DNA from: Brevibacterium linens ATCC 9172
GTDB taxonomy: Bacteria; Actinomycetota; Actinomycetes; Actinomycetales; Brevibacteriaceae
NCBI RefSeq assembly: GCF_900169165.1
Contig: NZ_FXYY01000007.1
Location: forward strand, 101,065-165,064
Direction of reading: 5' to 3'
DNA: 64,000 bases
Below the pieces are notes generated by a model. It did not search any database. It saw only the letters and a list, made by a program, of their open reading frames with translations, and was not told where the DNA came from. Shown piece after piece: positions 46,358 to 55,581 of the stretch. The position numbers and the translations under genes are program-made. Each line of letters begins with the position of its first letter. Position 1 is the stretch's first letter.

Positions 46358-47688
46358 GAATCGCCTATGTCCTTCTCGACCCCGGCATCGGAGTCTTCGG
46401 CACGAAAGGTGCCAGCGTCCACGTCCAGGAAGTCGTGCGCACCTTCCGAGCACTCGGTCACGAAGTCAGTGTTTTCTGCACCCGCACCGATGACGACGTG
46501 CCCTCCGACCTCGCCGACCTCGATATCACCCGACTCGAGGTGCCGCGCGGTCTCGACCGCTCCCAGCGTGAGATCGCACTGCTGCGACTCTCCGACATGC
46601 TCGCCGACTTGGTCACGGACACGGTGGCCGCCTCGGGGCAGGGGTTCGACCTCGTCTACGAACGGTATTCGCTGTTCTCCACGGCCGGTGCTCGGATCAG
46701 CCAGCGCCTCGACGTGCCTTTGATCACGGAGGTCAATGCGCCTCTGCTGGAGGAGCAGCGGACCCATCGCGGACTCGTCCACGCCGAACACGCCGCCCGT
46801 GCCACGGCGGCAAGTTTCGCCGGAGCCGCACGCATCGTGTGCGTGAGCGAACTCGTCGCCGACTGGGTCCGCACCGACTATCCCGGCCTCGGCGACGTCA
46901 GCGTCGTCCCGAACGGAGTGAACACGGAACGGATCACTCCACGGTCAGGTCACGACTGCCTCGGCGGGGAAGGATGCGGGTCGCCCAGCGGTCGCTCGAT
47001 ACGGGAGGACCGCCCCGGTGGGGGACCTCCGAGTGTTCACGGTCCGGTGCGGATCGGGTTCGTCGGCACCCTCAAACCCTGGCACGGCACGGATCGGCTC
47101 CTTGCCGCCTGCGCTGGTCTGGTCGGGGACTTCCGCGTCGACATCGTCGGCCACGGCCCCGAAGCCGAGGCGCTCGAGAACCAGGTGCGCAGGCTCGGGT
47201 TGGGAGGACGAGTGCGCTTCCACGGTGCGCTGGCGCCGGAAGCGGTGCCTCAGGCTCTGCGCGAATTCGACATCGCGGTCGCCCCGTACCCAGCAGGCGA
47301 GAACTACTTCTCCCCGCTCAAGGTCTACGAATATCTGGCGGCGGGCCTGCCCGTCGTCGCATCGGCGGTCGGCGCGATCCCCGGCGTGCTCGCAGACACC
47401 GGGGCCGCGATCCTCACCGACCCGGCCGACACCGCGGACCTCACCGGCGCGCTGCAGAGACTCATCGACGACGCCGAACTGCGTGCGACGATGGGGCAGC
47501 GCGCTCGGGAAGAGGCTCTGACCAGCCATTCCTGGACTCGCCGGTGCCAACAGATCCTCGCACGGGTGACGGGAACCGCCGGCGACACAGCCGCCGGAGA
47601 AACCGCCGCCGTCGATGCCGGTGCCGCCCCCATCGACATGAGGATGCCGGTGTCAGGACGGCACCCCGCCTCGGCGGTGATCTCATGA
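46354..47688 (+). CDS. GT4 family glycosyltransferase (second)
   Basis: 444 aa, ATGA overlap with the first GT4. The N-terminus has DPGIGVFGTKGASVHVQEVV; the donor domain has IGFVGTLKPWHGTDRLLAAC, DIAVAPYPAGENYFSPLKVY and EYLAAGLPVVASAVG. A ~30-residue Gly/Ser/Pro linker separates the halves. The FSPLK-EYLAAG form often marks enzymes using small acceptors. The Ala/Thr-rich end overlaps the ABC gene by 4 nt. Confidence 0.92.
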   Translation: MRIAYVLLDPGIGVFGTKGASVHVQEVVRTFRALGHEVSVFCTRTDDDVPSDLADLDITRLEVPRGLDRSQREIALLRLSDMLADLVTDTVAASGQGFDLVYERYSLFSTAGARISQRLDVPLITEVNAPLLEEQRTHRGLVHAEHAARATAASFAGAARIVCVSELVADWVRTDYPGLGDVSVVPNGVNTERITPRSGHDCLGGEGCGSPSGRSIREDRPGGGPPSVHGPVRIGFVGTLKPWHGTDRLLAACAGLVGDFRVDIVGHGPEAEALENQVRRLGLGGRVRFHGALAPEAVPQALREFDIAVAPYPAGENYFSPLKVYEYLAAGLPVVASAVGAIPGVLADTGAAILTDPADTADLTGALQRLIDDAELRATMGQRAREEALTSHSWTRRCQQILARVTGTAGDTAAGETAAVDAGAAPIDMRMPVSGRHPASAVIS

Positions 47689-49667
47689 GCGGCAAGAAGC
47701 TCACGGCCTCGGCGCTGCGGCGGACCCTGCGGATCATCCGTCCGCACCTGCGCCGGCACACGTGGCTGATCATCGGCGGGATGGCCGCACTGCTGGCCGA
47801 CGTCGTCTTCCGCATCCTCGAACCCTGGCCGATCAAGATCGCCGTCGACGCCGTCACCGCGGCCCTGGGCGCCCAGATCGCCCCGACGTTCGGTCTCGAC
47901 GCCGGAGTCGGCACGACGCTCGCGGTCGTGGCCATCGGCCTGGCCGTCATCGTCGGCGGACGGGCCGCGGCGAACTACGCCTCGACGATCTGCTTCGCCC
48001 TCGCCGGCGCACGCGTGGCCACCCAACTGCGCTCACGCGTGTTCGACCACGTCCAGTCCCTGTCGCTGCGCTACCACTCGAAGGCCTCGATCGGAGACAC
48101 CTCACAGCGACTCGTCGGTGACATCGGACGGCTGCAGGAGGTCGCCGTCACCGCGGGCCTGCCCCTGGTCGGCAATGTCATCACCCTCGCCGTCCTGCTC
48201 GTCGTCATGGTCATCCTCGACCCGGTGCTCAGCGCCATCGTGCTCGTCACGGCGGCGGTCTACGGACTGCTGTCGAAGGCGGCGACCCCGAAGATCACGA
48301 AGGCCTCCCGGTCCACCCGCAAGGGCGAGGGCCGACTCGTCGGATCCGCCGCCGAGGCGCTCGGTGCCATCCGCGTCGTCCAGGCCTACGGACTCGAGAA
48401 GACCGTGGCCCGCGACTTCGCCGACGGCAACGAACGCGCACTCAAAGCTGGGGTGCGGGCACGCCGTCTGGCGGCCGGGCTCGAACGCTCCACGGATGTC
48501 CTCGTCGGCATCTCGCAGGCCCTCGTTCTCGCCTTCGGCGGGTGGCAGGTGCTGCGCGGGGCGATGTCCCCGGGTGACCTCGTCCTCTTCCTCCTCTACC
48601 TCAAGATCGCGATGAAGCCGCTGCGGGACATGGCCAAATACACCGGCCGGATCGCCCGCGCGGCCGCCTCGGGGGAGAGGATCGCCGACCTCCTCGACGA
48701 ACCCGTCGAGATCGCCGACGCCCCCGACGCCGTGTCCATGGGCCCGGTCTGCGGCGACGTCGTCTTCAACCGCATCACCTCGACCGATGGGCACGGCAGG
48801 CCGCTGTTCGACGAGCTCGATCTGCTCATTCCAGCAGGACAGAAGATCGGCATACTCGGTGCCTCCGGGGCCGGAAAATCGACCCTGATGAGCTACCTGA
48901 TGCGGCTGTCTCAACCGGACTCCGGTTCGATCTACCTCGACGGCTACGACACCCACAACGTCACCCGCGCCTCCCTGCGGCAGAACGTGTCCGTCCTCCT
49001 CCAGGAGTCCGTGCTCTTCGCCGCGAGCGTGCGTGAGAACATTCGCTACGGTCGGCTCGACGCCACCGACGCCGAGGTGGTCGCCGCCGCCCGTGCGGCC
49101 CGTGCCGATGAGTTCATCCGCTCTCTTCCCGACGGCTACGACACCGAGCTCGGCAACCGCGGAGACACGCTCTCCGGCGGGCAGCGGCAGCGCCTGGCCA
49201 TCGCCCGGGCCCTGGTCCGCGACGCCCCGGTCGTCGTCTTCGACGAAGCGACGACGGGGCTCGACCCGCAGACCCGCGCCGAGGTGGCCGACTCCGTGAC
49301 CGCGCTGACACGGGGGCGCACGAGCATCGTCATCAGCCACGACGTGGCGATGATCCGCGACCTTGACCGGGCGGTGTGGCTCGAGAACGGGCGGATCGTC
49401 GAAGACGGTACGCCGAGCGAACTCGCGGCGGCCGAGGGCAGCCGGTTCGCGCGGTGGATCCGCTCGCAGGCCGACGAGGCCGACAGCGTGCCCGGTGGGA
49501 TGTCCGACCCGATGTCCGCGGGACCGCCAGCGCCCGCGGCGTCCGACGCCCCGGTTCAGGCCCCGGTGCTCGACTCGGTTCCGGTCGCGGCTCCTGACGT
49601 GGTGCCGCGACCGGCAGAGCCGCCGACCATCGGCAGAGCATCTGTCCAGGTAGGAGCCACATCATGA
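47685..49667 (+). CDS. ABC exporter, fused permease and ATPase
   Basis: 660 aa. Six membrane helices (residues ~20-310) precede a full ATPase: Walker A GASGAGKST, Q-loop SVLLQESVLFAAS, signature LSGGQRQRLAIARAL, Walker B VVVFDEATTGLD, H-loop SIVISHD. It is the MsbA/lipid-exporter type, working as a dimer. Within an operon of glycosyltransferases it most likely flips or exports the finished glycolipid or glycoside. A ~75-residue Pro/Ala/Asp tail follows the ATPase. ATGA overlaps on both sides. Confidence 0.93.
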   Translation: MSGKKLTASALRRTLRIIRPHLRRHTWLIIGGMAALLADVVFRILEPWPIKIAVDAVTAALGAQIAPTFGLDAGVGTTLAVVAIGLAVIVGGRAAANYASTICFALAGARVATQLRSRVFDHVQSLSLRYHSKASIGDTSQRLVGDIGRLQEVAVTAGLPLVGNVITLAVLLVVMVILDPVLSAIVLVTAAVYGLLSKAATPKITKASRSTRKGEGRLVGSAAEALGAIRVVQAYGLEKTVARDFADGNERALKAGVRARRLAAGLERSTDVLVGISQALVLAFGGWQVLRGAMSPGDLVLFLLYLKIAMKPLRDMAKYTGRIARAAASGERIADLLDEPVEIADAPDAVSMGPVCGDVVFNRITSTDGHGRPLFDELDLLIPAGQKIGILGASGAGKSTLMSYLMRLSQPDSGSIYLDGYDTHNVTRASLRQNVSVLLQESVLFAASVRENIRYGRLDATDAEVVAAARAARADEFIRSLPDGYDTELGNRGDTLSGGQRQRLAIARALVRDAPVVVFDEATTGLDPQTRAEVADSVTALTRGRTSIVISHDVAMIRDLDRAVWLENGRIVEDGTPSELAAAEGSRFARWIRSQADEADSVPGGMSDPMSAGPPAPAASDAPVQAPVLDSVPVAAPDVVPRPAEPPTIGRASVQVGATS

Positions 49668-50947
49668 CCGCATCGGCAGTCGACACCGTGGACACGCGGT
49701 TCGCGCAGCTGCCCTTTATCGACCAGCTGCGATCCGGGGAGGAGCTGTCCCGGCAGCTGGGCTTCGCGGTTCGGCCTCTTCGGATCCGCGTGAAGCCGGG
49801 GCGCGGCGCCATCGTCGCATGGCGGCGAGAGGTGGCCGGCCACCTCGGCGAGTTCGCCGACTGGGGGTTCACCGCGGTGATGACGAGCCCGGACAAGCTC
49901 GCCAACGCTCGGCGGCGGGCCGCCCGGCACGGGCAGGAGCTGGTCGTCCACGAGGCTGCCGACCCGCGCTCGGCGGGTGCGACCGGTGCGGTGCTGGTCA
50001 GCGGCGACGTGCTTGCCGACCCCAGGATCGGCAAGCATGTCGCACGGACACTCGACCACCTCCGCGGGGATCTGCGGATCATCGGATACAACCCCGCCAG
50101 GCGGCTGCTGCTCAAACACACCCCGGCCGATGGGGCGCCGGAATTCGTGCGGATCGCCGCCGACTCCCAGATCCACCTCGCCGAGGCAGCCGACCGTTGG
50201 CAGCGCGCGCAGCTGCCGAGCCTGCCGGTCGAGTTCGTCGGCGGACGTGAGACTGCCACGCGTTCGCCGTGGTGGGGGACCGGCGACCTGGGCGATCGAC
50301 CGGATCCGAACGTCGCCGAGGAGGTCGGCGTGATCATCGCCGAACTGCACAGAAGCGGTGTGCCTGACAACGGCGGAGAACCGGCAGAGAGTGTAGGCGC
50401 TTCGGCGGAGGCGGACCGTGCGCTCGGCTCTCCGCTCGACCAGCTCGAGACCATCAGCCGGTCGCTGGTTCGTCTGCTCCCGGAACGAGAGGCGGACATC
50501 GTCGGACTGCTCTCAGAACTGAGCAGACGGCTCGGGTCGAGGCGAGGATTCGGACCGAATCGACGCCTCGGGCCGAAGCGGGAACTGCGGGAGATCCACG
50601 GGGACCTGAGCCCCGACCAGGTGCTTCTGGCGAATTCCGAGTGCCGGATCATCGACCTGGATCGATCAGGGTATGGGGCGATCGGGATGGATCTGGGGCG
50701 GTGGATTGCGGCCTGCCGCGTCGATTCCCGGTTGCACGAGCTCGAGCGACCCTTCATCGACGGCTACCGTTCCGCCGGCGGCGAGGAGACCGACCTGGGC
50801 GCATGGACGGCGTGGGCGATGCTTGTGGCCGGACTCGAACCCTGGCGAAACTGCTCCGAGAGCTGGAGGGACGAGACGATGCGAATCATCGACCTCGCGG
50901 GCACCGCTCTGGAAGAGAACGCCCCGACGACGGAGGTCGGATCATGA
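49664..50947 (+). CDS. APH-like phosphotransferase (first)
   Basis: 427 aa. The C-terminal kinase lobe has the APH catalytic loop as LREIHGDLSPDQVLL and the metal-binding CRIIDLDRSGYGAIGMDLGR. The N-terminal lobe is diverged (IRVKPGRGAIVAWRREVAGH, RLLLKHTPADGAPEFVRIAA). APH-fold enzymes phosphorylate sugars, choline or antibiotics. Here the partner enzymes suggest a sugar or lipid-linked sugar substrate. ATGA overlaps with the ABC gene and with the next phosphotransferase. Confidence 0.85.
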   Translation: MTASAVDTVDTRFAQLPFIDQLRSGEELSRQLGFAVRPLRIRVKPGRGAIVAWRREVAGHLGEFADWGFTAVMTSPDKLANARRRAARHGQELVVHEAADPRSAGATGAVLVSGDVLADPRIGKHVARTLDHLRGDLRIIGYNPARRLLLKHTPADGAPEFVRIAADSQIHLAEAADRWQRAQLPSLPVEFVGGRETATRSPWWGTGDLGDRPDPNVAEEVGVIIAELHRSGVPDNGGEPAESVGASAEADRALGSPLDQLETISRSLVRLLPEREADIVGLLSELSRRLGSRRGFGPNRRLGPKRELREIHGDLSPDQVLLANSECRIIDLDRSGYGAIGMDLGRWIAACRVDSRLHELERPFIDGYRSAGGEETDLGAWTAWAMLVAGLEPWRNCSESWRDETMRIIDLAGTALEENAPTTEVGS

Positions 50948-52119
50948 CCGCGACGAAGCAGACCGTGACGAAACAGATCGCGGCGAAGCAGATCGCGGCG
51001 AAGCAGGTCGTGACGAAAAAGTCTGCAGCGAAGTGGGGCGCGGCCCTGCACATCCCCGACGCAGTCACGATCGGCGGACAGGACTGGAATGTGCGTCGAG
51101 CCTGGCCCGCAGGAGACAGTCGAATCGCGTGGGAGGCTTCTCTTCCTGGCCAGGGGATCCGGGTCGGCTATCTCGACGAACGCGGCGTGACGGTCCTCGA
51201 CGCTGACCGTGACCCGAAGCTGCCGGGTCTCGCCAGGCTGCTCGCAGACGGAGGCAGGTTGGTCTCCCATCGACCGGGCAAACGCGCCGTCGTCCGCCTG
51301 CGCGACGGCAGCTTCGCCAAATGTGTGCGCGACGGAAAGGCCTCCGCCGTCATCGCGGGACAGCGCCGAGCGGCTGGGTTCCTTCCCGGTTTCGCCCTCC
51401 CGCAGGTGCTCAGTTCGGATTCTTCGACCGTTGTGCTCAGCGTGGTGCCCGGGGTCGAACTCCACGATCCTGCGAGGCTCGGAGCGGAGTGGTCACGCGC
51501 CTGGGCCGAGTCCCTCGACGCCTGGGCTCAGGCAGAGCCACATCCGACCGGTACCGTGACAACGGCTGCGACGAGGCTGCCGACCGCGATGCCGTTTCAT
51601 GGGACCGCGGACGAGGTCGAAGTGCTCCACTTATGGCGTGAGCGCGCCCGTCCTCTGCTGGAGACCACGCGGACGGTGCGAGGGGAGACTCTGCTCGCCG
51701 ACGTGGACGAACTCATCGCAGAGGTCACGGTCGAACTCGACGACGGGGCCGCCTCGGCGAGGGACGGATCGATCGGGCTCATCCACCGGGACCTGCACGA
51801 TAAGCAGATCATGTGGGATCCGGTCTCCGGACCGGGACTGCTCGACGTCGATACGGCGTGCCGGGGTGAACGGGCGCTCGACCTCGGAAACCTCTGCGCG
51901 CATGCCCGGTGGCGCACCGAGCAGGGACTGTGGACCTCCGCCGAGGCGGCCGTGGTCATCGATGAGATCGCCCGGGTCGCCTCAGCGGCGGGGATCGACC
52001 CGGCCAGGGTCAGCGCATACGAACATGCCACCCTCATTCGGCTCGCCTGCGTCTACGCTTTCCGGCCCGCGTGGAGCGACCGGATCGGGTGGCTGCTCGA
52101 GGCGGCGCAGGCGATGTGA
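50944..52119 (+). CDS. APH-like phosphotransferase (second)
   Basis: 391 aa. The catalytic loop is GLIHRDLHDKQIMWD, with His-Arg-Asp replacing the His-Gly-Asp of the first copy, and PGLLDVDTACRGERALDLGN for metal. The N-terminus is unusual: a ~30-residue Lys/Gln/Ala tract with KQIAA repeated, encoded by near-exact 15-bp repeats, suggesting a charged tail that may touch lipid or nucleic acid. Last gene of the operon; overlaps the first phosphotransferase by 4 nt. Confidence 0.83.
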   Translation: MTATKQTVTKQIAAKQIAAKQVVTKKSAAKWGAALHIPDAVTIGGQDWNVRRAWPAGDSRIAWEASLPGQGIRVGYLDERGVTVLDADRDPKLPGLARLLADGGRLVSHRPGKRAVVRLRDGSFAKCVRDGKASAVIAGQRRAAGFLPGFALPQVLSSDSSTVVLSVVPGVELHDPARLGAEWSRAWAESLDAWAQAEPHPTGTVTTAATRLPTAMPFHGTADEVEVLHLWRERARPLLETTRTVRGETLLADVDELIAEVTVELDDGAASARDGSIGLIHRDLHDKQIMWDPVSGPGLLDVDTACRGERALDLGNLCAHARWRTEQGLWTSAEAAVVIDEIARVASAAGIDPARVSAYEHATLIRLACVYAFRPAWSDRIGWLLEAAQAM

Positions 52120-52134
52120 GACTGCGACACTTGA

Positions 52135-52148
52135 GCCCTGCGGAGGGC
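52135..52148. terminator. small hairpin between converging genes
   Basis: GCCCT-GCGG-AGGGC lies in the 37-bp gap between the phosphotransferase and aldo/keto reductase stops. Weak. Confidence 0.3.
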
Positions 52149-52156
52149 CGCTGACT

Positions 52157-53197
52157 TCACTCGGCAGTGCTGCGTCGCGCGTCTCCCCAGATATCGACTC
52201 CGGAATCGACGGCGAATTCGTCGATTGCCGTGAGTTCTTCATGGCTCAACGGTGCCGCGTCGAGAGCCGCGACATTGTGCTCGAGCTGTTCGACACGGCT
52301 GGCCCCGATGACCAGCGAGGACACTCGGTCATCCCGCAGTGCCCAGGACAGGGCGAGCTGTGCCAACGACTGACCGCGAGCGGCCGCGATGTCGTTGAGC
52401 CCGCGGATCCGGGCGAGGTTGTCGGCGCTTAGGAACCCGTCCTTGAACGATGGCTTCGCCTTGCCCGCTCGCGAATCTTCGGGCACTCCGTCGAGGTACT
52501 TGTCCGTGAGCAGGCCCTGCGCCAGCGGGGAGAAGCAGATGACACCGAGCCCTTCGTCAGCGGTTGTGTCGAGGAGCTCATCATCGTCGATCCACCGGTT
52601 GATCATCGAGTACGAAGGCTGGTGGATGAGCAGGGGAGTGCCGAGATCGCGGGCGATCCGCGAGGCCCGGGCCGTATCGGCGGCGGAGTATGAGGAGATC
52701 CCGGCGTAGAGAGCGCGACCGGAGCGCACGGCGGTGTCGAGTGCGCCGATGGTCTCCTGGAGAGGCGTCGAAGCATCGGGGCGGTGGGAGTAGAAGATGT
52801 CGACATAGTCGAGGCCGAGTCGGCGCAGTGACGCATCGAGGCTGGCCAGAAGGTATTTGCGGCTGCCGCCGGGACCTCCATATGGGCCGGGATGCATGTT
52901 CCAACCGGCCTTCGTCGAGATGATGAGCTCATCGCGGTAGGGGCGGAGGTCTTCGCGCAGCAGCCGGCCGAAGTTCGTCTCCGCCGAGCCCGGGGGAGGT
53001 CCGTAGTTGTTCGCCAGGTCGAAGTGCGTGATGCCCATGTCGAAGGCGCGACGAACGATATCGCGCTGGTTCTGGAAGGCGACATCGTCGCCGAAGTTGT
53101 GCCACAGTCCCAGTGACAACGCAGGCAGGACGAGTCCGGATCGGCCGACGGGGCGATAGGTCATCGAGTCGTAGCGGTTCTCGGCTGCTAGGTACAC
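52157..53197 (-). CDS. aldo/keto reductase (L-glyceraldehyde 3-phosphate reductase type)
   Basis: 346 aa, very close in pattern to Escherichia coli YghZ: LPALSLGLWHNFGDD, THFDLANNYGPPPGSAETNF (catalytic Asp and Tyr), STKAGWNMHPGPYG, FYSHRPDASTPLQET (His), SPLAQGLLTDKYL and IGASRVEQLEHNV. It reduces small aldehydes such as L-glyceraldehyde 3-phosphate or methylglyoxal with NADPH. The GTG at 53197 follows AGGGAG and gives the typical start VYLAAENRYDSM; the longer ORF upstream is a shadow. Confidence 0.93.
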   Translation of the reverse strand: MYLAAENRYDSMTYRPVGRSGLVLPALSLGLWHNFGDDVAFQNQRDIVRRAFDMGITHFDLANNYGPPPGSAETNFGRLLREDLRPYRDELIISTKAGWNMHPGPYGGPGGSRKYLLASLDASLRRLGLDYVDIFYSHRPDASTPLQETIGALDTAVRSGRALYAGISSYSAADTARASRIARDLGTPLLIHQPSYSMINRWIDDDELLDTTADEGLGVICFSPLAQGLLTDKYLDGVPEDSRAGKAKPSFKDGFLSADNLARIRGLNDIAAARGQSLAQLALSWALRDDRVSSLVIGASRVEQLEHNVAALDAAPLSHEELTAIDEFAVDSGVDIWGDARRSTAE

Positions 53198-53237
53198 ACG
53201 GACTCCCTGGAGTGAGTGGAAGAGGTCGGGTCCCAGC

Positions 53238-53900
53238 TTACGGGCGTGCGGCCAGCGTGCACACGCAGGCGCGATTGCCGTCGGCGTCGGCAAGGACGGT
53301 GAATGACGGTGCCTGGGACTCGTCGACGATCGTGCCTCCGGCGTCGACCGCGGCTCTGATCCGCTCCGGCGCGACCGCCGCCGGCACGGAGACATCGACG
53401 TGCAGACGCTGGTGCGGAACCTCGTGTTCTTCGCAGTCCTGGAACCACAGCAGCGGCATCTGGCCGGAGGGGTCGACGACGTCGGGGCCGGAGACGTTGC
53501 TCGCATCCCCGGTCAGGAGCGCCGCCCAGAACGGGGCGATGGCGTCCTGATTTGCGGTGTCGAGGCCGAGTTCGAGCAGTGCCGGGATGGTGGGGTCCGA
53601 CTTCACCCCCGCCGAGGCGGCCGCCTCGCTGATCTGTCCCGCGAGGTTGAGGTCGCGTTCGGTCACGGCACCGGTGTCGTGGCTGGTCAGGCGGATGTCG
53701 ACGTGGGGGAAAGTGAGCGTGACATCGGGATGGTGGCCGGCCGCCTCGGCGAGGGACCCGATCTCGGCCACGAGGTCGAGCCCGGTGGCGAAGTCGCCGG
53801 TGAGGAACCGGGCGCCGATGCAGTCCGGCAGCCCCTGCCAATCGCCGAGCCCGTGGGAGTCGAGTGCGTCGAGCAGATTCTGTCCGGTATATGCAGTCAT
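53238..53900 (-). CDS. pterin-4a-carbinolamine dehydratase-like/VOC fusion protein
   Basis: 220 aa, two domains. Residues ~1-95 resemble pterin-4a-carbinolamine dehydratase, with LAEAAGHHPDVTLTFPHVDI and LTSHDTGAVTERDLNLA keeping the His-His-Pro motif. Residues ~105-220 are a VOC domain (FWAALLTGDASN; HQRLHVDVSVPAAVAPERI; FTVLADADGNRACVCTL). The fusion occurs in actinobacteria but no aromatic amino acid hydroxylase is nearby, so the substrate is uncertain. Confidence 0.85.
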   Translation of the reverse strand: MTAYTGQNLLDALDSHGLGDWQGLPDCIGARFLTGDFATGLDLVAEIGSLAEAAGHHPDVTLTFPHVDIRLTSHDTGAVTERDLNLAGQISEAAASAGVKSDPTIPALLELGLDTANQDAIAPFWAALLTGDASNVSGPDVVDPSGQMPLLWFQDCEEHEVPHQRLHVDVSVPAAVAPERIRAAVDAGGTIVDESQAPSFTVLADADGNRACVCTLAARP

Positions 53901-53921
53901 GGCTTCATGCTAGGGACTTCT

Positions 53922-53957
53922 CCCTCCCGCGTGAACCCCTCCCGCGTGAACCCCTCG
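53922..53957. repeat. 15-bp tandem repeat upstream of gntP
   Basis: CGTGAACCCCTCCCG is repeated ~2.3 times just before the candidate -35 (TTGCCG, 53958-53963). It may be an activator site or chance duplication. Confidence 0.6.
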
Positions 53958-53995
53958 TTGCCGGATCCAGCAGTCAGGGGCGTAACGTTGCCCCA

Positions 53996-55381
53996 GTGAT
54001 TGGCTCAACCGCATACCTCGTGACGCTTCTCTTCGCGTCGATCGCGCTTCTCATCCTCCTCATCAACTGGAAGACGAAGCTGCATCCGTTCCTCGCTCTC
54101 CTCATCACCTCCGCCGTGACGGCACTGGCCGCCGGTGAGGAAATCGCCAAGATTCCGGAGACGATCGCCGCCGGAGCCGGCGACACCCTCGGCGAGACCG
54201 GTGTCGTCGTGGCCCTCGGAGCGATGCTCGGACGGCTTCTGGCCGACAGCGGCGCCATCCAGCGGATCGCGAACCTCGTCATCGTGCACTCCTCGCCGAA
54301 GGCCGCACCGTGGATCATGACGGGAGTCGCCTTCATCATCGGCATCCCGATGTTCTTCGAGGTCGGCCTCGTCGTCCTCATCCCCGTCATCTACGCGGTC
54401 GCCTCGCAGCTGGAGAAGAAGACCGGGCAGAAGAAGCTGTGGTACCTGCGCATCCTCGTTCCCGCGATCGCCGCGCTCGCCTGCCTCCACGGCATGGTTC
54501 CGCCCCATCCGGGACCGCTCATCGCCGTGTCCGGACTCGACGCGAACGTCGGAATGACCATCGGCCTCGGCCTGGTCTGTGCGATTCCCACCGTCATCCT
54601 CGCCGGCCCGGTCTACGCCCGCTGGATCGCCCCACGGGTCAAGCTCGAACCGACCGCTGACCTCATCGACCAGTACACCGGAGCCCGCGCCGAGGTGGAC
54701 CAGAAGGAACTGCGAACGATTCCGGTCTGGCTCGCCTTCGTCACCGTCCTCGTCCCCGTCGTGCTCATGCTCGTGCACACCGTGGTGCAGCTCGTGGCAC
54801 CGGAGTCATCGTTCGAACCCATCGCCGAGGTGATCGGCAACCCGATCATCGCCATGCTGGCCGGAGTCATCTTCGCCGCCATCGCACTCGGATGGACCTC
54901 GGGAATGGGCGGTGAGCGGATCCGCAGCTCCTTCGGCGACAGCCTCAAGTCGATCGCCGGAGTCATCCTCATCATCGGCGGCGGTGGCGCCTTCAACGAG
55001 GTGCTCAAGGACTCGGGCATCGGCGACGCCGTCGTCGGCGCGACCTCTCACCTGGAGATGAACCTCATCCTGCTCGGCTGGTTCATCGGCATCCTGCTGT
55101 CGTTCGCCACCGGATCGGCGACCGTCGGAATCACCTCGGCCACCGGCATCGTCGCACCTCTCATCGGTGATCACTCGGGGGCATACGTGTCTCTGGTCGT
55201 CATTGCGATCGGCTCGGGATCGATCGGCCTGAACTGGGTCAACCATGCGGGATTCTGGTTCGTCAAGGAGAGCTTCGGCATGACGATCGGTCAGGCGACG
55301 AAGACTCACATGATGGTCCAGACCCTGGTCAGCGTCTTCGGACTGATCTTCGCCTTCCTGCTCTCACTGCTCTTCGTCTGA
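53996..55381 (+). CDS. GntP family gluconate/organic acid permease
   Basis: 461 aa with about twelve membrane helices. GntP signatures: GDTLGETGVVVALGAMLGRL, IGIPMFFEVGLVVLIPVIYA, HGMVPPHPGPLIAVSGLDAN, GGGGAFNEVLKDSGIGDAVV and the closing INWVNHAGFW-type segment. It imports gluconate or a related hydroxy acid with protons. GTG at 53996 is 7 nt after a TAACGT -10 with no ribosome site: probably leaderless. No gluconate kinase is adjacent. Confidence 0.92.
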   Translation: MIGSTAYLVTLLFASIALLILLINWKTKLHPFLALLITSAVTALAAGEEIAKIPETIAAGAGDTLGETGVVVALGAMLGRLLADSGAIQRIANLVIVHSSPKAAPWIMTGVAFIIGIPMFFEVGLVVLIPVIYAVASQLEKKTGQKKLWYLRILVPAIAALACLHGMVPPHPGPLIAVSGLDANVGMTIGLGLVCAIPTVILAGPVYARWIAPRVKLEPTADLIDQYTGARAEVDQKELRTIPVWLAFVTVLVPVVLMLVHTVVQLVAPESSFEPIAEVIGNPIIAMLAGVIFAAIALGWTSGMGGERIRSSFGDSLKSIAGVILIIGGGGAFNEVLKDSGIGDAVVGATSHLEMNLILLGWFIGILLSFATGSATVGITSATGIVAPLIGDHSGAYVSLVVIAIGSGSIGLNWVNHAGFWFVKESFGMTIGQATKTHMMVQTLVSVFGLIFAFLLSLLFV

Positions 55382-55560
55382 CCGGAGGCGTGCGCTCGCC
55401 CGACCTCCGCCCACCCGGTCTCCGCCCGTCCGCCCGGCCTCCGCCCGCACGGCCTCCGCCGGCCCGGCCTCTGACCGCCCGCCCTCTGCTCGCCGATTTC
55501 TGCCGATCAAGCCGGAGCGCGGATATGTCATGGTCGACGACGCCATATTCGCGGCCACGC
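55382..55560. other. intergenic low-complexity C-rich stretch
   Basis: Between 55400 and 55480 the sequence repeats degenerate CCTCCGCCCG units. I see no gene; it may form the 3' end of the gntP message. Confidence 0.5.
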
Positions 55561-55581
55561 TTGACCGAAAGGAGGGAGCGC

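Noticed and set aside
49664..52119. APH-like genes as antibiotic resistance
   Set aside because: They are embedded in and translationally coupled to a glycosyltransferase operon; motifs are too diverged to name an aminoglycoside target.
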